Positions 32,390 through 43,776 of a DNA stretch of 64,000 nucleotides are shown piece after piece. Each line of letters opens with the position of its first letter. The stretch's first letter is position 1. Below the pieces are notes generated by a model. It had not been told where the DNA came from. It worked only from the letters and a program-made list of their open reading frames with translations, and did not search any database. Position numbers and translations under genes: made by a program. Location: NCBI GenBank assembly GCA_002812745.2, contig NCSJ02000094.1:1-64000 (forward strand), given 5' to 3'. The DNA comes from Scytalidium lignicola (Eukaryota > Ascomycota > Leotiomycetes).

Positions 32390-35300
32390 TCAGTATGAAG
32401 CTAAGATCTCGCCGTTACTATTCACGATATTGACTGGAATTGACGTAGTCCGACCGCTGAGCTCTGCTGTCGTAACAATGCCATTTTGGTCCCATGAAAA
32501 GTTGACAACACCCCCTCCGCGTATACGCAGACCACTCACACTTCCAGATCCCCATTGACTCGGGATGGCTGGTCCAAGAATAACAACCTGTTTACTACCT
32601 GGCGCAGATGTCTGAGCAGCAGAACGCCCAAAATCATGCACCAACATTTCCATGACCCCACCAGTCCATCCGAAGTTGGTATCGATCTGGAAGGGAGCTG
32701 ATGCAGCTGGTCCGCTATACATTGAAAGACCATTCCCAGCGATATTATGATTCACCGTCAAGCGGAGCTCGTAATAGCTAGAAAGAAAAGCCGTGAGCGA
32801 ACTTGATGCTGTAAATGCAACGATATAAAATAAGGTCTCTTAGACTCACGCTTCATCTGTGTTGTTCAAGCGACCCCAGCAGGCCGATCTCCATACCTTT
32901 TCCCATCCAGCATCTGAATCAATGATACCAACACCGCGAGACCATAACATTGTTGTGACTGCATTAACAACGGAGTCGTTATTGAACGTATTTGCAACCA
33001 TGTATCCAGGATACCAGCCATACAGGCCGGATAAGTGGCGATGGGTATCGTTCTTGACATCTTCATCAATCTTCCATTCTACGCACAACATGTAAGCCAA
33101 GAAGGATGTATTGGGTGATTGCGGAGAGATGTTGCAGAAAATCATTGTCGATGTACAAATTCACTTACCTTGCAGCTGACCCCATGAGCCAATATGGATC
33201 CCTTTGTCAACATAATTAGATGCATTTTTCACCGAAGCAAGGAATGCTTGATCAGTGTCTCCAGACGCGCTCCAACCAGCTTGAACATGATCAAACACCT
33301 CCCAGATCAGTTGTTGGTACTGGGAACATCCAAATGTCTACAAATAATGAGTTAGAACTTCATAAAATCTATAGCCTTAAAAAGCAGTTGCGTCTAAACA
33401 TTTGCTTGCTTGCTCGATATCGTAGAAGATAGGGGTTATAAATTGGACTGAATAAACTAACCGCATTTCCATGCTCTGCAGAGTAACAAGGATTTGAGAC
33501 CAATGTACCATCGTTGAAGTACTCGTCCTCCACGAGTGTTGAGAGCCAAAATTGAGCCACACCTTTTATCATCGGGTATCCGACCTGTTGGTACCAATCT
33601 GCATCCTGGGTATAGTCAAAATAATCCCAAGCATGCTGCACTATAGAAATAATTATTAGCGACAGATAAATCGATGAACCATAGATGAAGTATGCGAATC
33701 AAAGCAAATAAAGACGACAGGATATCAAATATGAACATACTCATCCATGCTCCAGATATGGGATATAGTGCAGAGTCGTACCAGGTTTTTATTCTGCTGC
33801 CGTCAGCAACATTCCATATGCTAGATCTAGAGATTTTCATACCCTGTATGACCAAAGAGGTTCATCTCGTCGTGAGTAACCCAGCCAGCATCTGCACCAT
33901 ATACCAGTTGTGCCGTTTCAGCACCGCGAGGCATCCAATTTTGGGTTATATAGTTAAAAGTGGCGGCTTGAAGATCACCTAAGCCGGTTTGATCAACAGT
34001 CCAATGATTCCTATTACGTTAGAAATCTCAGCGCTTGAGTNAAAAAAGACAAGGAGCGAAAGTGAAAATACATTTCTAGATTAACATCGGCATGGAAATC
34101 TGCTCCCCAAGATGGGGACAGTTGTTCAGTCCAACGACCCTGAAGTCCTGCTGGCAGAGAATTTGAGCGCGCAGAGCTCATGAACAAATAACGACCCAGA
34201 TCAAACAACAGCGATTCGACATAAGGGTCCCCATTATTGACTGAGTAATTACCAATAAGTGGAGCCGTTTCTTTTGTTGAAGAACCCAAGGTGTCAGGCA
34301 AATTCAGTGTAAACCGGCCAGAATAAGATATAAAATCGTTGGTATGAGCAGTCAACAAAGAATTAAACGACTTCTCTGCTGCGGCGGAAACAGTTGCTGA
34401 TACTTGGGATGCTGGATCAACTCCTCGGAAAGAGAAACTGTTCTCTGCATTTCCCTTGGTATCATCAAAGTTGGTATTGGCGGCAATCACCACTTGGAAC
34501 GAATTGGTAGTTGATGATGGGATCGTAAGTTTGCCAGAACTGGAGCTACAGAAGTCTGTGTTCTGATTGTTGGGTACGACTAACTGGGCACGAACGTCGT
34601 AAGTCATCCCTAAATCTGGATACGTCAACCCACGAAAGATGAGTGTATTGCCTGTACACGACAAGGTTCCTGCTGGATCAGTGCGCAACTGATTCTCAAG
34701 TCCAATAATGGTCTCAGGAATTCCTGCTGTTGAATTGAGCTGATAAACGCAGACCTGGTCTGGAAAAGAGCAAAATGTAGTCCTGAAGTAGATGTTAGGA
34801 CAAGAGACAATATGTACAATCTGTTGATGTTACTGTGTGAAGGTCGCCCCATTTGCTATATATGTGACGGTATGTACTCCAGTAGGGAGATCCAAAGATC
34901 GTCGATATGACGATGATGACGATGCCGAGATGCCGGCAGTGTTTACAGTCAGATTCCCAAGCACTTCATAACTACCGTAATTGTTAATAGAGCCCATTAT
35001 GTCAGTGTAATCTACCTTAGTTAGCCTTCTCGACCACTGATTGGAGAAAGATATAAAACTTACCTCCATAACCTTGCTTAAAAATAGTGGCTTGGAGATC
35101 TCTGACGAGGGGTACAATCGAACTTGATGGATTGCCTCCGGTATAGCTCTGAATATCATCAGAAAACCTCATCGTCTCCTATTCATAGAAAGTTAATTAG
35201 GCAGCCTTACTGAATTTTCAAACGGGCCACCAGTCCACAAGCTATCTACATTGAGGTTGACATAGTCAGACCCTATACCACCCAGTGGCATTGCTATAGG

Positions 35301-35505
35301 TAGTCAGCTCATTCCCGCACAAACAGGTCGCAGAAAGAAGGTATTAACTCTTACCACCAAGCTTTCCATTTCCTAAGAGGTATACTGTCCGAATGAAGTC
35401 AGACGGGGCCGCCGGCTGGCTTGACCATAGTACCTTTCCTTGGGCCACAGAAAGTAGATTTGCTGTCGCCCCGTACACAAATAGGGCTTTCAGAATTCGA
35501 CCCAT
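32390..35505 (-). CDS. Secreted GH95 alpha-L-fucosidase, 11 exons
   Basis: Predicted extracellular 1,2-alpha-L-fucosidase, acting on fucosylated xyloglucan or glycans. ATG 35505 (MGRILKALFVYGATANLLSV) gives a signal peptide, then VLWSSQPAAPSDFIRTVY and the start of the N-terminal beta domain. Eleven exons joined at standard GT-AG borders give 797 residues with no stop: 35505-35355, 35293-35211, 35148-35064, 35011-34834, 34782-34072, 34010-33843, 33793-33741, 33640-33462, 33337-33169, 33078-32850, 32777-32390. Catalytic positions are present: the Asn residues in DVNLEMNHW, the Glu in CYSAEHGN and the Asp in PFQIDTNFGWTGG. One intron holds an N at 34041 beside an A run. Every splice phase fits, so the gene is probably functional. 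Confidence 0.9.
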
Positions 35506-37301
35506 CACTACGCGGTCAGTCTCAGAATAAGGAGCGGTAGTGATCTGAGGTCAATAACTAGAACATGAATTCCCTGAATCCCGCGATCTCCTCCATCTTA
35601 AATGCTTCACCAATCTAAGTCGGCGGATGTGAGGGAGATCACTATTCTACAGCACTCTCCGGGTAAAGTTGGTGGACTGGGTTGGGCATGTAACAAGCAT
35701 TCCAGAACCCTGTTTACCCCGCCTACAGGTTGCAGATCTGCTTCTTTTTTAACCGCAAGAATGACTTATAATTGACAATCAGAAGAATCCTGGAAAGAAG
35801 AGGTGATTTCCAAGCAGCAGAGGGAATACAACCCCGCATTTTGCAACCCGAATACATGGTTGCGAGTGCGGTACAATATATTGAGGGGGGTATATTAATC
35901 TTTGTAACTGCCACAAATCTCATAGCATTAATCAAGTCATTGGTGGAGTGATCGATCAAGGGATGAATTAGGGAAAAGAGGGAAAAGAGAACTAAGAGAA
36001 ATCAAAAACATGTCCTCGTATAGCGTGCAAAGATTTCTAGTAAATCTTCGGCGAGTACCAGGAGAAATCTCCCCAGATGTTTAGTTTGCTGATATACTCG
36101 ATGTCTACTAACCGTTCTTCGACTGCCATTCGCTGTCTATAATCTAATCTCAGCAGTTCTCCCATCCATATCATTGAAATATGCAACACCCAAATCTTCA
36201 ATTCCCTCGTATAGTGAGATCAAGTTGAACGAACATATGATCCAGATTATGACTCGCTATCGTGTCTTCACACTCCGTGACTCCGCCGCAGTATCGTCTG
36301 ATCTTGAAATTCGGATACTTTAAACACCTGATTAGCACTGATGTACTGTAACCCTAACGGCTCATTCCGCGGTGGGCGTCAAGCCAACGATCTCCCCACA
36401 GACAGTCGCTGACTTCGACGCCGGATATCGCGGCGTAATAACGGGTTATTCGGCACTCATCCTGGATTTCCCCAGCTCCGCTCGACGAATCAGCCTTCGA
36501 CATTAAACGTGTGGATGGTCCTGATTGAGCACCACCACTCGGTGCAATTCACGGTGTTCGTATAATGATTGCGGTGGATTTATATTAATCGCATTCAAAG
36601 GTGGGAGTTGACTTGGAATACCATTACACAGTTGCGTGCATCAAAGTTCTGGCATGGCTAATATCAAGAAGCAGGGCATTATCTATATACCAAGATGCCC
36701 CCAAGATACCCACATATAGAATTTTTTTGGCGGTGATTGAGATAGTCGAAGATTTGGAACTTTCTTTGTGTTATCCTCAAGGCCAGCCTAGCGTCTTGAG
36801 AATTCAGGAATGAACTTTAGCATAACCAAGGAAACGACATCCCCGAGAACCGCGAAACTTGCCACATAACACAGCTGTGTGAGAGTGATTATTTGCATGG
36901 AAAGGCTGATTGGGTGAAACGCTGTAACTGTCCGAACGGAAACAGATTTTTTTTTCCATTCCAAAATCAGCGTGTAATATTCAACTGATATAACACTTCG
37001 ACATTAGCATGACTGTGCTAGAAATCTGTGAAGCCATTGGGTGTGAGAATAATCATTATCGCGTTTTCTTCATAACGCTGAACACAACGGTCTAAATACT
37101 TCCGTAAAACAAGTGTCCTTTTAATCCAACGCCATAACGAAGTAAGGTCTAGCAACTCGATAGAAGCCGACGCTAATTGACATGAATGAAACTATATGTT
37201 GTATATCCTCAAAAGATAAGCTCATGATTTCCATATTGAATAGCCCCACCATTTTAAACATTAAATCTCACCAGCACTATTTTACAACCCTCTCAAACGT
37301 C
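35506..37301. other. Large intergenic region
   Basis: About 1.8 kb without a recognised gene. The right flank of the fucosidase start is its promoter. Short frames near 35.8 and 36.7 kb lack ATG starts or family resemblance. No repeat noticed. Confidence 0.35.
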
Positions 37302-38304
37302 TCATCCTCCCAGCTCTGCAATCCTTGAACGACCCCCAATCTCCTGTGGCACAGTATTCACAGCCTCTAGTCGTTCATATTTGACTTCTTGGTTATTGCT
37401 GGGTAGCTCTTTTGCAGCCGGGTTGCTAGGTAACTCATCCACACTCGGTCCTTGTCCTCTCCGCCTTCGTCGTCGGAGCAAAATGGCAGCGACAATCGCA
37501 ATGAGAGCCAAGACACCTAGAGCCACACCAACTCCGATTCCGGCCTTCGCACCTGAAGATAGACCACTGCTTTGCGTGCTTGTGTGAGTGGGTTGGCCTG
37601 CACTGGTCGTTGTGCTTTGCGACGGAGTTGTAGATTGCGACGGAGTTGTAGAGGGCGTTGTAGAGGGCGTTGAAGAAGTAGTGGTTGAAACAGCGAAATT
37701 GTACCCCTCAACTGGTATAGCTATCATATCAATCGGACTAGAGAGAGTCGTCGTTGCCGGGACGAAGCTATTTGATGCCGGTGAAGCGTATGTCAGGACG
37801 TCGCCGGATGCCATTGCAGATGTACACACACGCCATCGATCCCACCGTTGTTGGTAAGATTACACGCGAAATTATAACCACTACGACATTGCACCGATTA
37901 GTTGAATTCAGCGACCGAAAATAGATGCATCTACTACTTGTGTATACTTACGTTGGGCAACAAATGACCGATGTACTTGAGCCCGAGACTACGCTCGTGC
38001 TCACGGTTGTGTATGCCGCCGGACACACCAGAGGACCAAGACTCCAGCTGGTGATCGTGTTAGACACCGTCGTGGCTCCCTGCCACCACGTCGTAGCCTG
38101 AGGAGGGAGGCATGTTAAGGAGTTCGCGACGGATTCTGCGTATGCGGGATCATATATGTAGGGATAAATGCTGTAAGACGTCTGGATGCCATCTCGCGCC
38201 CAGGCGTCGGTGTTGCATGCAGATTGCAACGGCCATGGAGTCGTAACTGGGAGCCACGAGGTCCATATACCGTTATTCAATTGCGCTGACCTTGTGGTGG
38301 TCAT
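37302..38304 (-). pseudogene. Single-pass membrane protein (cell-wall-sensor type), frameshifted
   Basis: Architecture: an extracellular Cys/Ser/Thr-rich part beginning MTTTRSAQLNNGIWTSWLP (ATG 38304), VSGSSTSVICCP, and across an intron with a GTAAGT donor GYNFACNLTNNGGIDG. Then CTSAMASGDVLTYASPASNS, a Ser/Thr stalk (STPSTTPSTTPSQSTTPSQS), one membrane helix (AGIGVGVALGVLALIAIVAA) followed by LLRRRRRR and a cytosolic tail. This is the layout of WSC/Mid2-like fungal surface proteins, though no WSC domain is seen. Between GGIDG and CTSAM the frame shifts at a short GT run (around 37823-37832); one extra GT unit would restore it. No signal peptide follows the chosen ATG, so a first exon may lie upstream. 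Either a slippage pseudogene or an assembly error. Confidence 0.65.
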
Positions 38305-39096
38305 CTAGAAGTTGGCTCGCAGGAATGCTGGAGAGAAGAATAATTTAGGGGGGAGAACATTTGTATGCTCGAGACGGGCAGGCGTTTTGGATATACAACG
38401 GCTTGGGGTAATTAGATTTACGTGAATATGGGGTTTGAACCCCTGGACTAACAGGAATGAGAAGGCTCAGCCTGTCCGCTGTGCCACTCGAGCACTGTAA
38501 CGTTCTGTTGACGCCCAAACAGAATTGCAGTAGCACCAGGGGGAGGTCCTGTATTTTCATCCCCAGCCACACATCTGCCCCGTGTTATTGTGTAGCCGCT
38601 CAACCCCTGAGCACAGCATCGAATCAGCTTGGAGCCCATCTCCCGCCAGAATCTTGAACAGCCTTGGTGTAAAAATAGACTGGCACTTTGATTGGGCTCT
38701 TCGCGATTCTGTTCACATGGAGGCCTTGTTGATCGCCTTAAAGAGATGTCTGAAGATTGACGATACTACTGTACAGGTCTGAGCGCACTCTGCAGCTCCC
38801 AGACCCCGCCGTTTTGCAAAACTCATGCTACTGTAATTCCGAATATTATAGATTCTCAGCAGAGTCAAGCATCCTCTCCTCCACTGTTGCAGCTGTAGCT
38901 CGTAACTGCGACGGCAAAAGGGCCGCTGCTGTTGTCGTGAATAACTATATTTGTTTTACTGCTAACCTTTTTCAAATTGATAATAATCTTTATCGAAGAT
39001 GCGCGCATGGATATTTTTCTTATTGATCACCTTTTTATCTATAGTACTTGTAGATTCGATCGAAGGAGTCTTAATTTTTGGGGAGCGGGACAGTAC
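38305..39096. other. Gene-free stretch before the MITEs
   Basis: No protein-coding gene recognised. Bases 38410-38495 contain, on the minus strand, A-box-like TGGCACAGCGGACAGG and B-box-like GGTTCAAACCC sequences, but no cloverleaf could be folded. Confidence 0.35.
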
Positions 39097-39104
39097 CGTA
39101 GAAC

Positions 39105-39423
39105 CAGTGTATCTAAAAAAAACTCAACAACTCAAGTTAAAGTTGTTGAGTTTGAGTTTGAGTTGAGTTTGAGTACAACTCATTGCATANTTTTTTTCAC
39201 AATTATATGTANTTTTTATTAATTTTTGTATAATTTTATACAAAAATGTATAAATAATATATGTAGCCTTATATATATGGTTATAATATTTCGTGAAAAA
39301 TTAAAAGCCTTAAAATCCAATAATTAATTATATTATATTGATTAATAATCATAATTATACCAAATTAGGATTAGTCTTAAGTTCAACTCAAGTTCAACTC
39401 AAACTCATGAGTTCGATACACTG
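39105..39423. mobile_element. hAT-type MITE, 319 bp, with 8-bp target duplication
   Basis: The ends are CAGTGTATC (39105-39113) and GATACACTG (39415-39423), a perfect 9-bp inverted repeat with a CAGTG start typical of hAT elements. They are flanked by an exact 8-bp duplication CGTAGAAC (39097-39104 and 39424-39431). Subterminal parts carry runs of an AACTCAAGTT/TTGAGTTTGAG repeat on both sides in opposite orientation. The centre is A/T-rich with two Ns. No coding capacity. Confidence 0.9.
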
Positions 39424-39527
39424 CGTAGAACCATTACCGTATGGCCAACCCCTCTTTAGCTATGAGGAATAAACTCAAAGTCTAGAACACGGCATGGTGG
39501 CTACCACTAACATAACGTATTTCCTTA

Positions 39528-39848
39528 TCCAGCCGAACAATTAAATTCAAGCCAAAATTACCGATTTTTGAGCTTTAATAACTCAACTATTATAATATAA
39601 TTTTTTTTTTTTTAGGTTATTATTTATTAATCATTTATTCTTATTATATTTAAACATAGCCTTAGTTATAAGGCATTGCAAGTCTTATAACATTTGAACC
39701 AAGTATATTATATAAAAATTCAATTTGACATATAGTATTAGTTATACTAACTCATATTTAAAGTTATATTTCAAAATTCTTTATAATGATTGAGTTATTA
39801 AAGCTCAAAAATCAATAATTTTGGCCTGAATTTAAGTGTTCGGCTGGA
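39528..39848. mobile_element. MITE, about 321 bp, with ~67-bp terminal inverted repeats
   Basis: The left end reads TCCAGCCGAACAATTAAATT and the right end, read inward, TCCAGCCGAACACTTAAATT. Both continue through CAAAATTA, GATTTTTGAGCTTTAATAAC and TCAAC/TCAAT. The middle is almost pure A/T. No target duplication was identified, so the superfamily is not assigned. Confidence 0.85.
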
Positions 39849-40084
39849 GTGTGACGCTTACATAATACATACGAGAGCCGGCCACGCGGAAAGACTATAT
39901 TATTACTCCGAAAAGGCAGAACCGTTGGTACTCTAGAAGCTAATTAATACAACAAGAAACAAAAGGCTTAACTAACCATAACCTTGCCAGGAGTAATCAA
40001 TCCAACCTCTTGACTAATAATATTAGTAAACTGGTGGCGAGGATTCTTTATACTTCTCATTTACGATCGGAATTATTTATTAAA

Positions 40085-41352
40085 ATGCCAGTGTCCAGAC
40101 GACAAAAGCATCCAAGAGCATGTGATAGGTGCTACAAGTACAAGGAGATGTGCCATTATGAAAACTCCAAGAATTGCACCTCATGTGAACGATCTGGCGC
40201 CGTCTGTTTGACCTTGCGGCCACAAACTCGTGCAGGCCGACGGCCCAAAGACAAGTCATTCGGTTCTCAAGGCTCAATCAAGGTATGAGAAGTTGCAAAT
40301 CTCCGTTCTAGTCCTTCGCCGAGTCGACAAGCTTCCTTAAACCCAGATGTGCCCGGTGAATCATCCAGCTTCTCTCCCTCCGGTCCTCAGAGAAAACCAA
40401 CGTCATCACCAACTCCGTCGGACATCCTAGACATAACTTTATCAAGCGATCTATACTCGACATCTCCAGAGATCATTTGCCTATTCTCAAAATCATTCGA
40501 TTCATTTATGCTGGGCCCCAGTTTTGCCGGGGAGTTTCGTGCCGCGATCCAGCGAGCTTTCCTCTGCTCACCAGGGCTGTTAACCGATGCCTTCGCGATA
40601 ATGGAGACGATTCTTGCTAAATCTGCAGAGGCCGATATATCGTGGGAAGAGGCTGAGATTGCAACGGGAGTGACGTCTCTAGAGAAGCTTCGAACGGCAC
40701 GTATTTCAGACGCACATGACGCATTGGCTATCATCGCTTTGGGCCAATCTGCGGCAGCATTCGATTTGCTTACCAGTTGCAGAGACCCGCCACTAATCCT
40801 CCGGTATTCTTTATCGTTGAGTCAGCCGTGGTATGAGGAGTTATCAAAGGACCCATCTCTTAACCCTGTTATCATCCCCTCAGTCTTGTGGGACACGGTT
40901 GGTTGTCTGATAAAGCGCGACGTCCCTGTCATCAAGTACATCCCTCGAGATCATCCTGTGGTCGACCGCATTGCAGGCCTTTGTACTACGTTGTTGTCGA
41001 CGCTATACGATCTATGTGTCGCAGGCAAGACACTGAAAGAGCAAATGCTATCTGGCACACCTCCAGATACCCATATGATAAGGCGTATAGAGCAGCGGTT
41101 CATACTATGGACACCGTCGCTACCTCCCCGCTTCTCAGAGGCTTTTTGGAGTACGAGATATCGCAAATGCAGACACAGGTTTCCATGTATCGGACTGCGG
41201 GTCTACTGCTGGCGCACCGCCTGCTCAATCCGATCGGCACCCTCGATGATATAGCCAGGAACTATGCGGAAGATATCGTACGTCATTTGTCTACATGGTC
41301 AGCTTCGCACCCAAAGAGAGATCTACACAAAAACTTTATTATTAAAGAGTAA
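40085..41352 (+). pseudogene. Zn2Cys6 transcription factor, broken and 3'-truncated
   Basis: ATG 40085 gives MPVSRRQKHPRACDRCYKYK and the second half NCTSCERSGAVCLTL, a full cluster, followed by TRAGRRPKDKSFGSQGSIKV. Then an in-frame TGA occurs where relatives have Trp. The same frame resumes EVANLRSSPSPSRQASLNPD and runs to RFILWTPSLPPRFSEAF. A one-base shift follows in a T run (about 41139-41143): an extra T would continue LEYEISQMQTQVSMYRTAGL, which does continue in the next frame to NYAEDIVRHLSTW. The gene then ends abruptly where A/T-rich repeat DNA starts. TGG to TGA fits RIP leaking from the adjacent repeats; the T-run shift could be a sequencing error. Confidence 0.75.
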
Positions 41353-41390
41353 TATATTATATAATATATTTAAGAAGTATATATAACTAA

Positions 41391-41810
41391 ACTGGCCAGA
41401 CTATTGTATTAGACTATAGTCTAGTCTGGACAAAATTATAAGTTACATAGTCTTGTCCACAAAAAATTAAGCAAGATTATAACTTTACAATCTAGTCTAG
41501 ACTAGACTATAGAATAGTCTTTATTTTTTAAGCTAAACTAGATTATAGTCTAATTTAAATAAAGCAAGACTGTAATTTGTTAATATTACTTAAATAATAC
41601 AAAAATATACTAAATATAGTATTATTTTAGATTACATAGTCTGAGCATAGTCTGAGTACAGTCTGACATTAATATACAATCCTTATTTTTTAAGCTAGAC
41701 TAGACTGTAGTCTTATAATTCAGTCTCAAAATTTTCGTACAGTTTATAGTCTAAGCATAATCCCTACAAAACTTATAGTCTGGTCTGGTCTAGACTGATC
41801 GGTTAGTTTA
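41391..41810 (-). repeat. Palindrome-rich repeat, RIP-decayed copy
   Basis: Dense AGTCTAGTCT, AGACTATAGTCT and GGTCTAGAC motifs form overlapping palindromes. Read on the minus strand, the block aligns with the repeat at 55722-56010: ACCGATC-GTC-AGACC-GACCAGAC, then GTTTTGT, ACTGTAC, AAAATTTTGAGAC, AAGGA and ATATTA-TGTCAGAC in the same order, with C-to-T and G-to-A differences. The outer ends (ATATAACTAAACTGG and its inverse near 41805) are themselves inverted. No coding capacity. Confidence 0.75.
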
Positions 41811-41989
41811 TATATAACTTTAATTTATCAACTAAAAGTATTATATAACTTATTAATAATTGTTCAAATTATTAATCTTAATAAAGAAAATATAAAATCA
41901 TTAAATAAACACTTATAATAATAAATCTAAAATATTACTAAAAGAATATAATTTATTAAACTTAATAAGGAAATGTTATAATTATTAAG

Positions 41990-42480
41990 GGGATACTTAA
42001 ATCCACTTGAAATCGCCGGTGCTGAACACGTCTGGACTATTACACTCTATAGTAATTTGTTAGTAACCATGTTATCTAGTCATGTCCGTCTCTGAAAATG
42101 CTAAAACATGTACAAATGCATTTTGTAATATATTAGACTCTATTATACATATATACAATTAAAGTTATTCTCACCTACTTCTTTAACTACTTTTACTCAA
42201 AATGACTACTTAAATGCTATCTTCATGTAGTCTTCTGCTTCTAGAAGCATTATACACTGATTTACCTGCTTTATTTACTTCAATTTAAGCTTTTACTCGT
42301 ATTAATGAATATGTATTTGTCATTCATGATAAACAACCACGAAAAGTGGTTTATACTTATAATCAAGTTAGAAATTACCAATCTAAAGGCAAAAGGAATA
42401 ACATTAACCAATTAAAACAATAAAATTCTTCTTCTAAGAAGTGTAATTACAAGATGAAAGTAATTGTCAAAGCCAAAAGT
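41990..42480 (+). mobile_element. Decayed Mutator-like element related to the MITE at 7.7 kb
   Basis: The first part (ATCGCCGGTG, GGACTATTAC, CTATAGTAATTTGTTAGTAA) matches the left end and interior of the 7747-8409 MITE. The block TACACTGATTTACCTGCTTT matches its right interior. This copy then continues with a protein trace absent from the MITE: EYVFVIHDKQPRKVVYTYNQ and, after stops, KKCNYKMKVIVKAKS, which resembles the FAR1-like DNA-binding region of MULE transposases. No right terminus found. Confidence 0.55.
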
Positions 42481-43532
42481 AATAAGTAAAGGCTATAAAA
42501 CTAGCATATAACCATAATGCTTTTACAATTCTTATAACTTATCTAGCATACAGAATAACTATTTTAAACTCTTAAATTCATGCTTAGATCTTATCTAAAG
42601 TATATACTAGAATNAAAAAATGCTTAAATATTAAGTTTTCTTTATATTGAATATCTATAACTTCTAATTACTAGAAGTAATATTATTAATATCATTTAAA
42701 GAGTATAATTATAATTATTAACAAAGTAAACACTGATTTAGTAATTATTATATGTTTAGTTATAATCTTTTACNTTTTTATTTATTAACAATTCAAGGTA
42801 AAACTCAAGTAACAAAGCTTTAATCTAGTATATTTGATGAATTTTACTAATAACTTAGTTTATATTTTTTACATTTATCTAAAAGCACTTGTATTATATT
42901 AATAATACTTTGATATATTACTTATAAATTATACATATAAAACTAATCGATTTTGTATATTATTACTTAATATATATGCTATAACAAATAATAATAAAGT
43001 AATACAATTTAAGTTAGCATTTTTTTCAAAGAAAACAGAGAAATCATATAACTAAGTTTTAAATTAACTTTAGAAAATAATAAAATAGTATAATATTACT
43101 AAGCTACTCTTTATAATAACTGACAGAGAATTAACTTTAATAAAAATTATTAATATATATTTCTTTAAATTTAATCATTTCCTTTATTAATAGTATATTA
43201 ATATAAATATATTAGTAAAAACAAAGTAATTCTTTTTATTACTAATAAAAGAAAATGGTATTTATTAAAGATACTTTAAATTTTAAGAGTTTTTAAAACT
43301 TTAGAGAATCCTTTTAAATTTTAACTCTTTTAAAGCTTATACATTAAATCTTATTAAACTTTAAGTATATTCAAATGTAATAATCAAATATATAAAGAAT
43401 GCATAGTTAATGTTAAAAGTTAAGTAATACTAGTACATTAGCTTGGAGGGGTCTTAATTATAATAGGTTATGTAAATGTATTATGTATATATACAAGAGT
43501 AAAAGAGAAAGTAAAAGGTAAAAGTTAGTTTG
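42481..43532. other. A/T-rich repeat debris upstream of the gypsy element
   Basis: No readable protein, several Ns beside A/T runs. Possibly the displaced 5' part of the second gypsy element, since the sequence directly before the target duplication at 43528 would be contiguous with 51847 before insertion. Confidence 0.4.
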
Positions 43533-43776
43533 TGTTAGAGCCCGGATTGCAGAGCCTAGGAAGTGTATGTGGTGTACTAGGCATGTGAACAGAGTATTAA
43601 GATAAGGGCTCACTTTAAGAGTATACAAGACCTGATATATATAAGGGTAACCTAAGTTGTTATTATGATTTAGATTCTTCAGGAATTAGTTTAGAGAATA
43701 GAATAAGCTTAATTGTTAATGTTATTGCCTTTTTGATTATAATTCATTATCTTCACCCTAGACTTAGTCTATAACA
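43533..43776 (+). repeat. Left LTR of gypsy element
   Basis: Aligns along its whole length with 51603-51846. It retains more G/C, for example GAGCCCGGATTGCAGAGCC against AAGCCTAGATTACAAAGCC. Confidence 0.92.

Noticed and set aside
36601..36813. 70-codon plus-strand frame in the gap after the fucosidase promoter
   Set aside because: No ATG start, no domain and no splice partners; probably chance.
38410..38495. Possible tRNA or tRNA-derived SINE on the minus strand (A-box-like and B-box-like motifs)
   Set aside because: The T arm has a mismatch, and no acceptor stem pairs across the expected span; without further copies it is not supported as a tRNA or SINE.
41391..41810. CRISPR-like or satellite array
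   Set aside because: The motifs are irregularly spaced palindromes without a constant repeat-spacer period, in a eukaryotic genome, and match the element at 55.7 kb.
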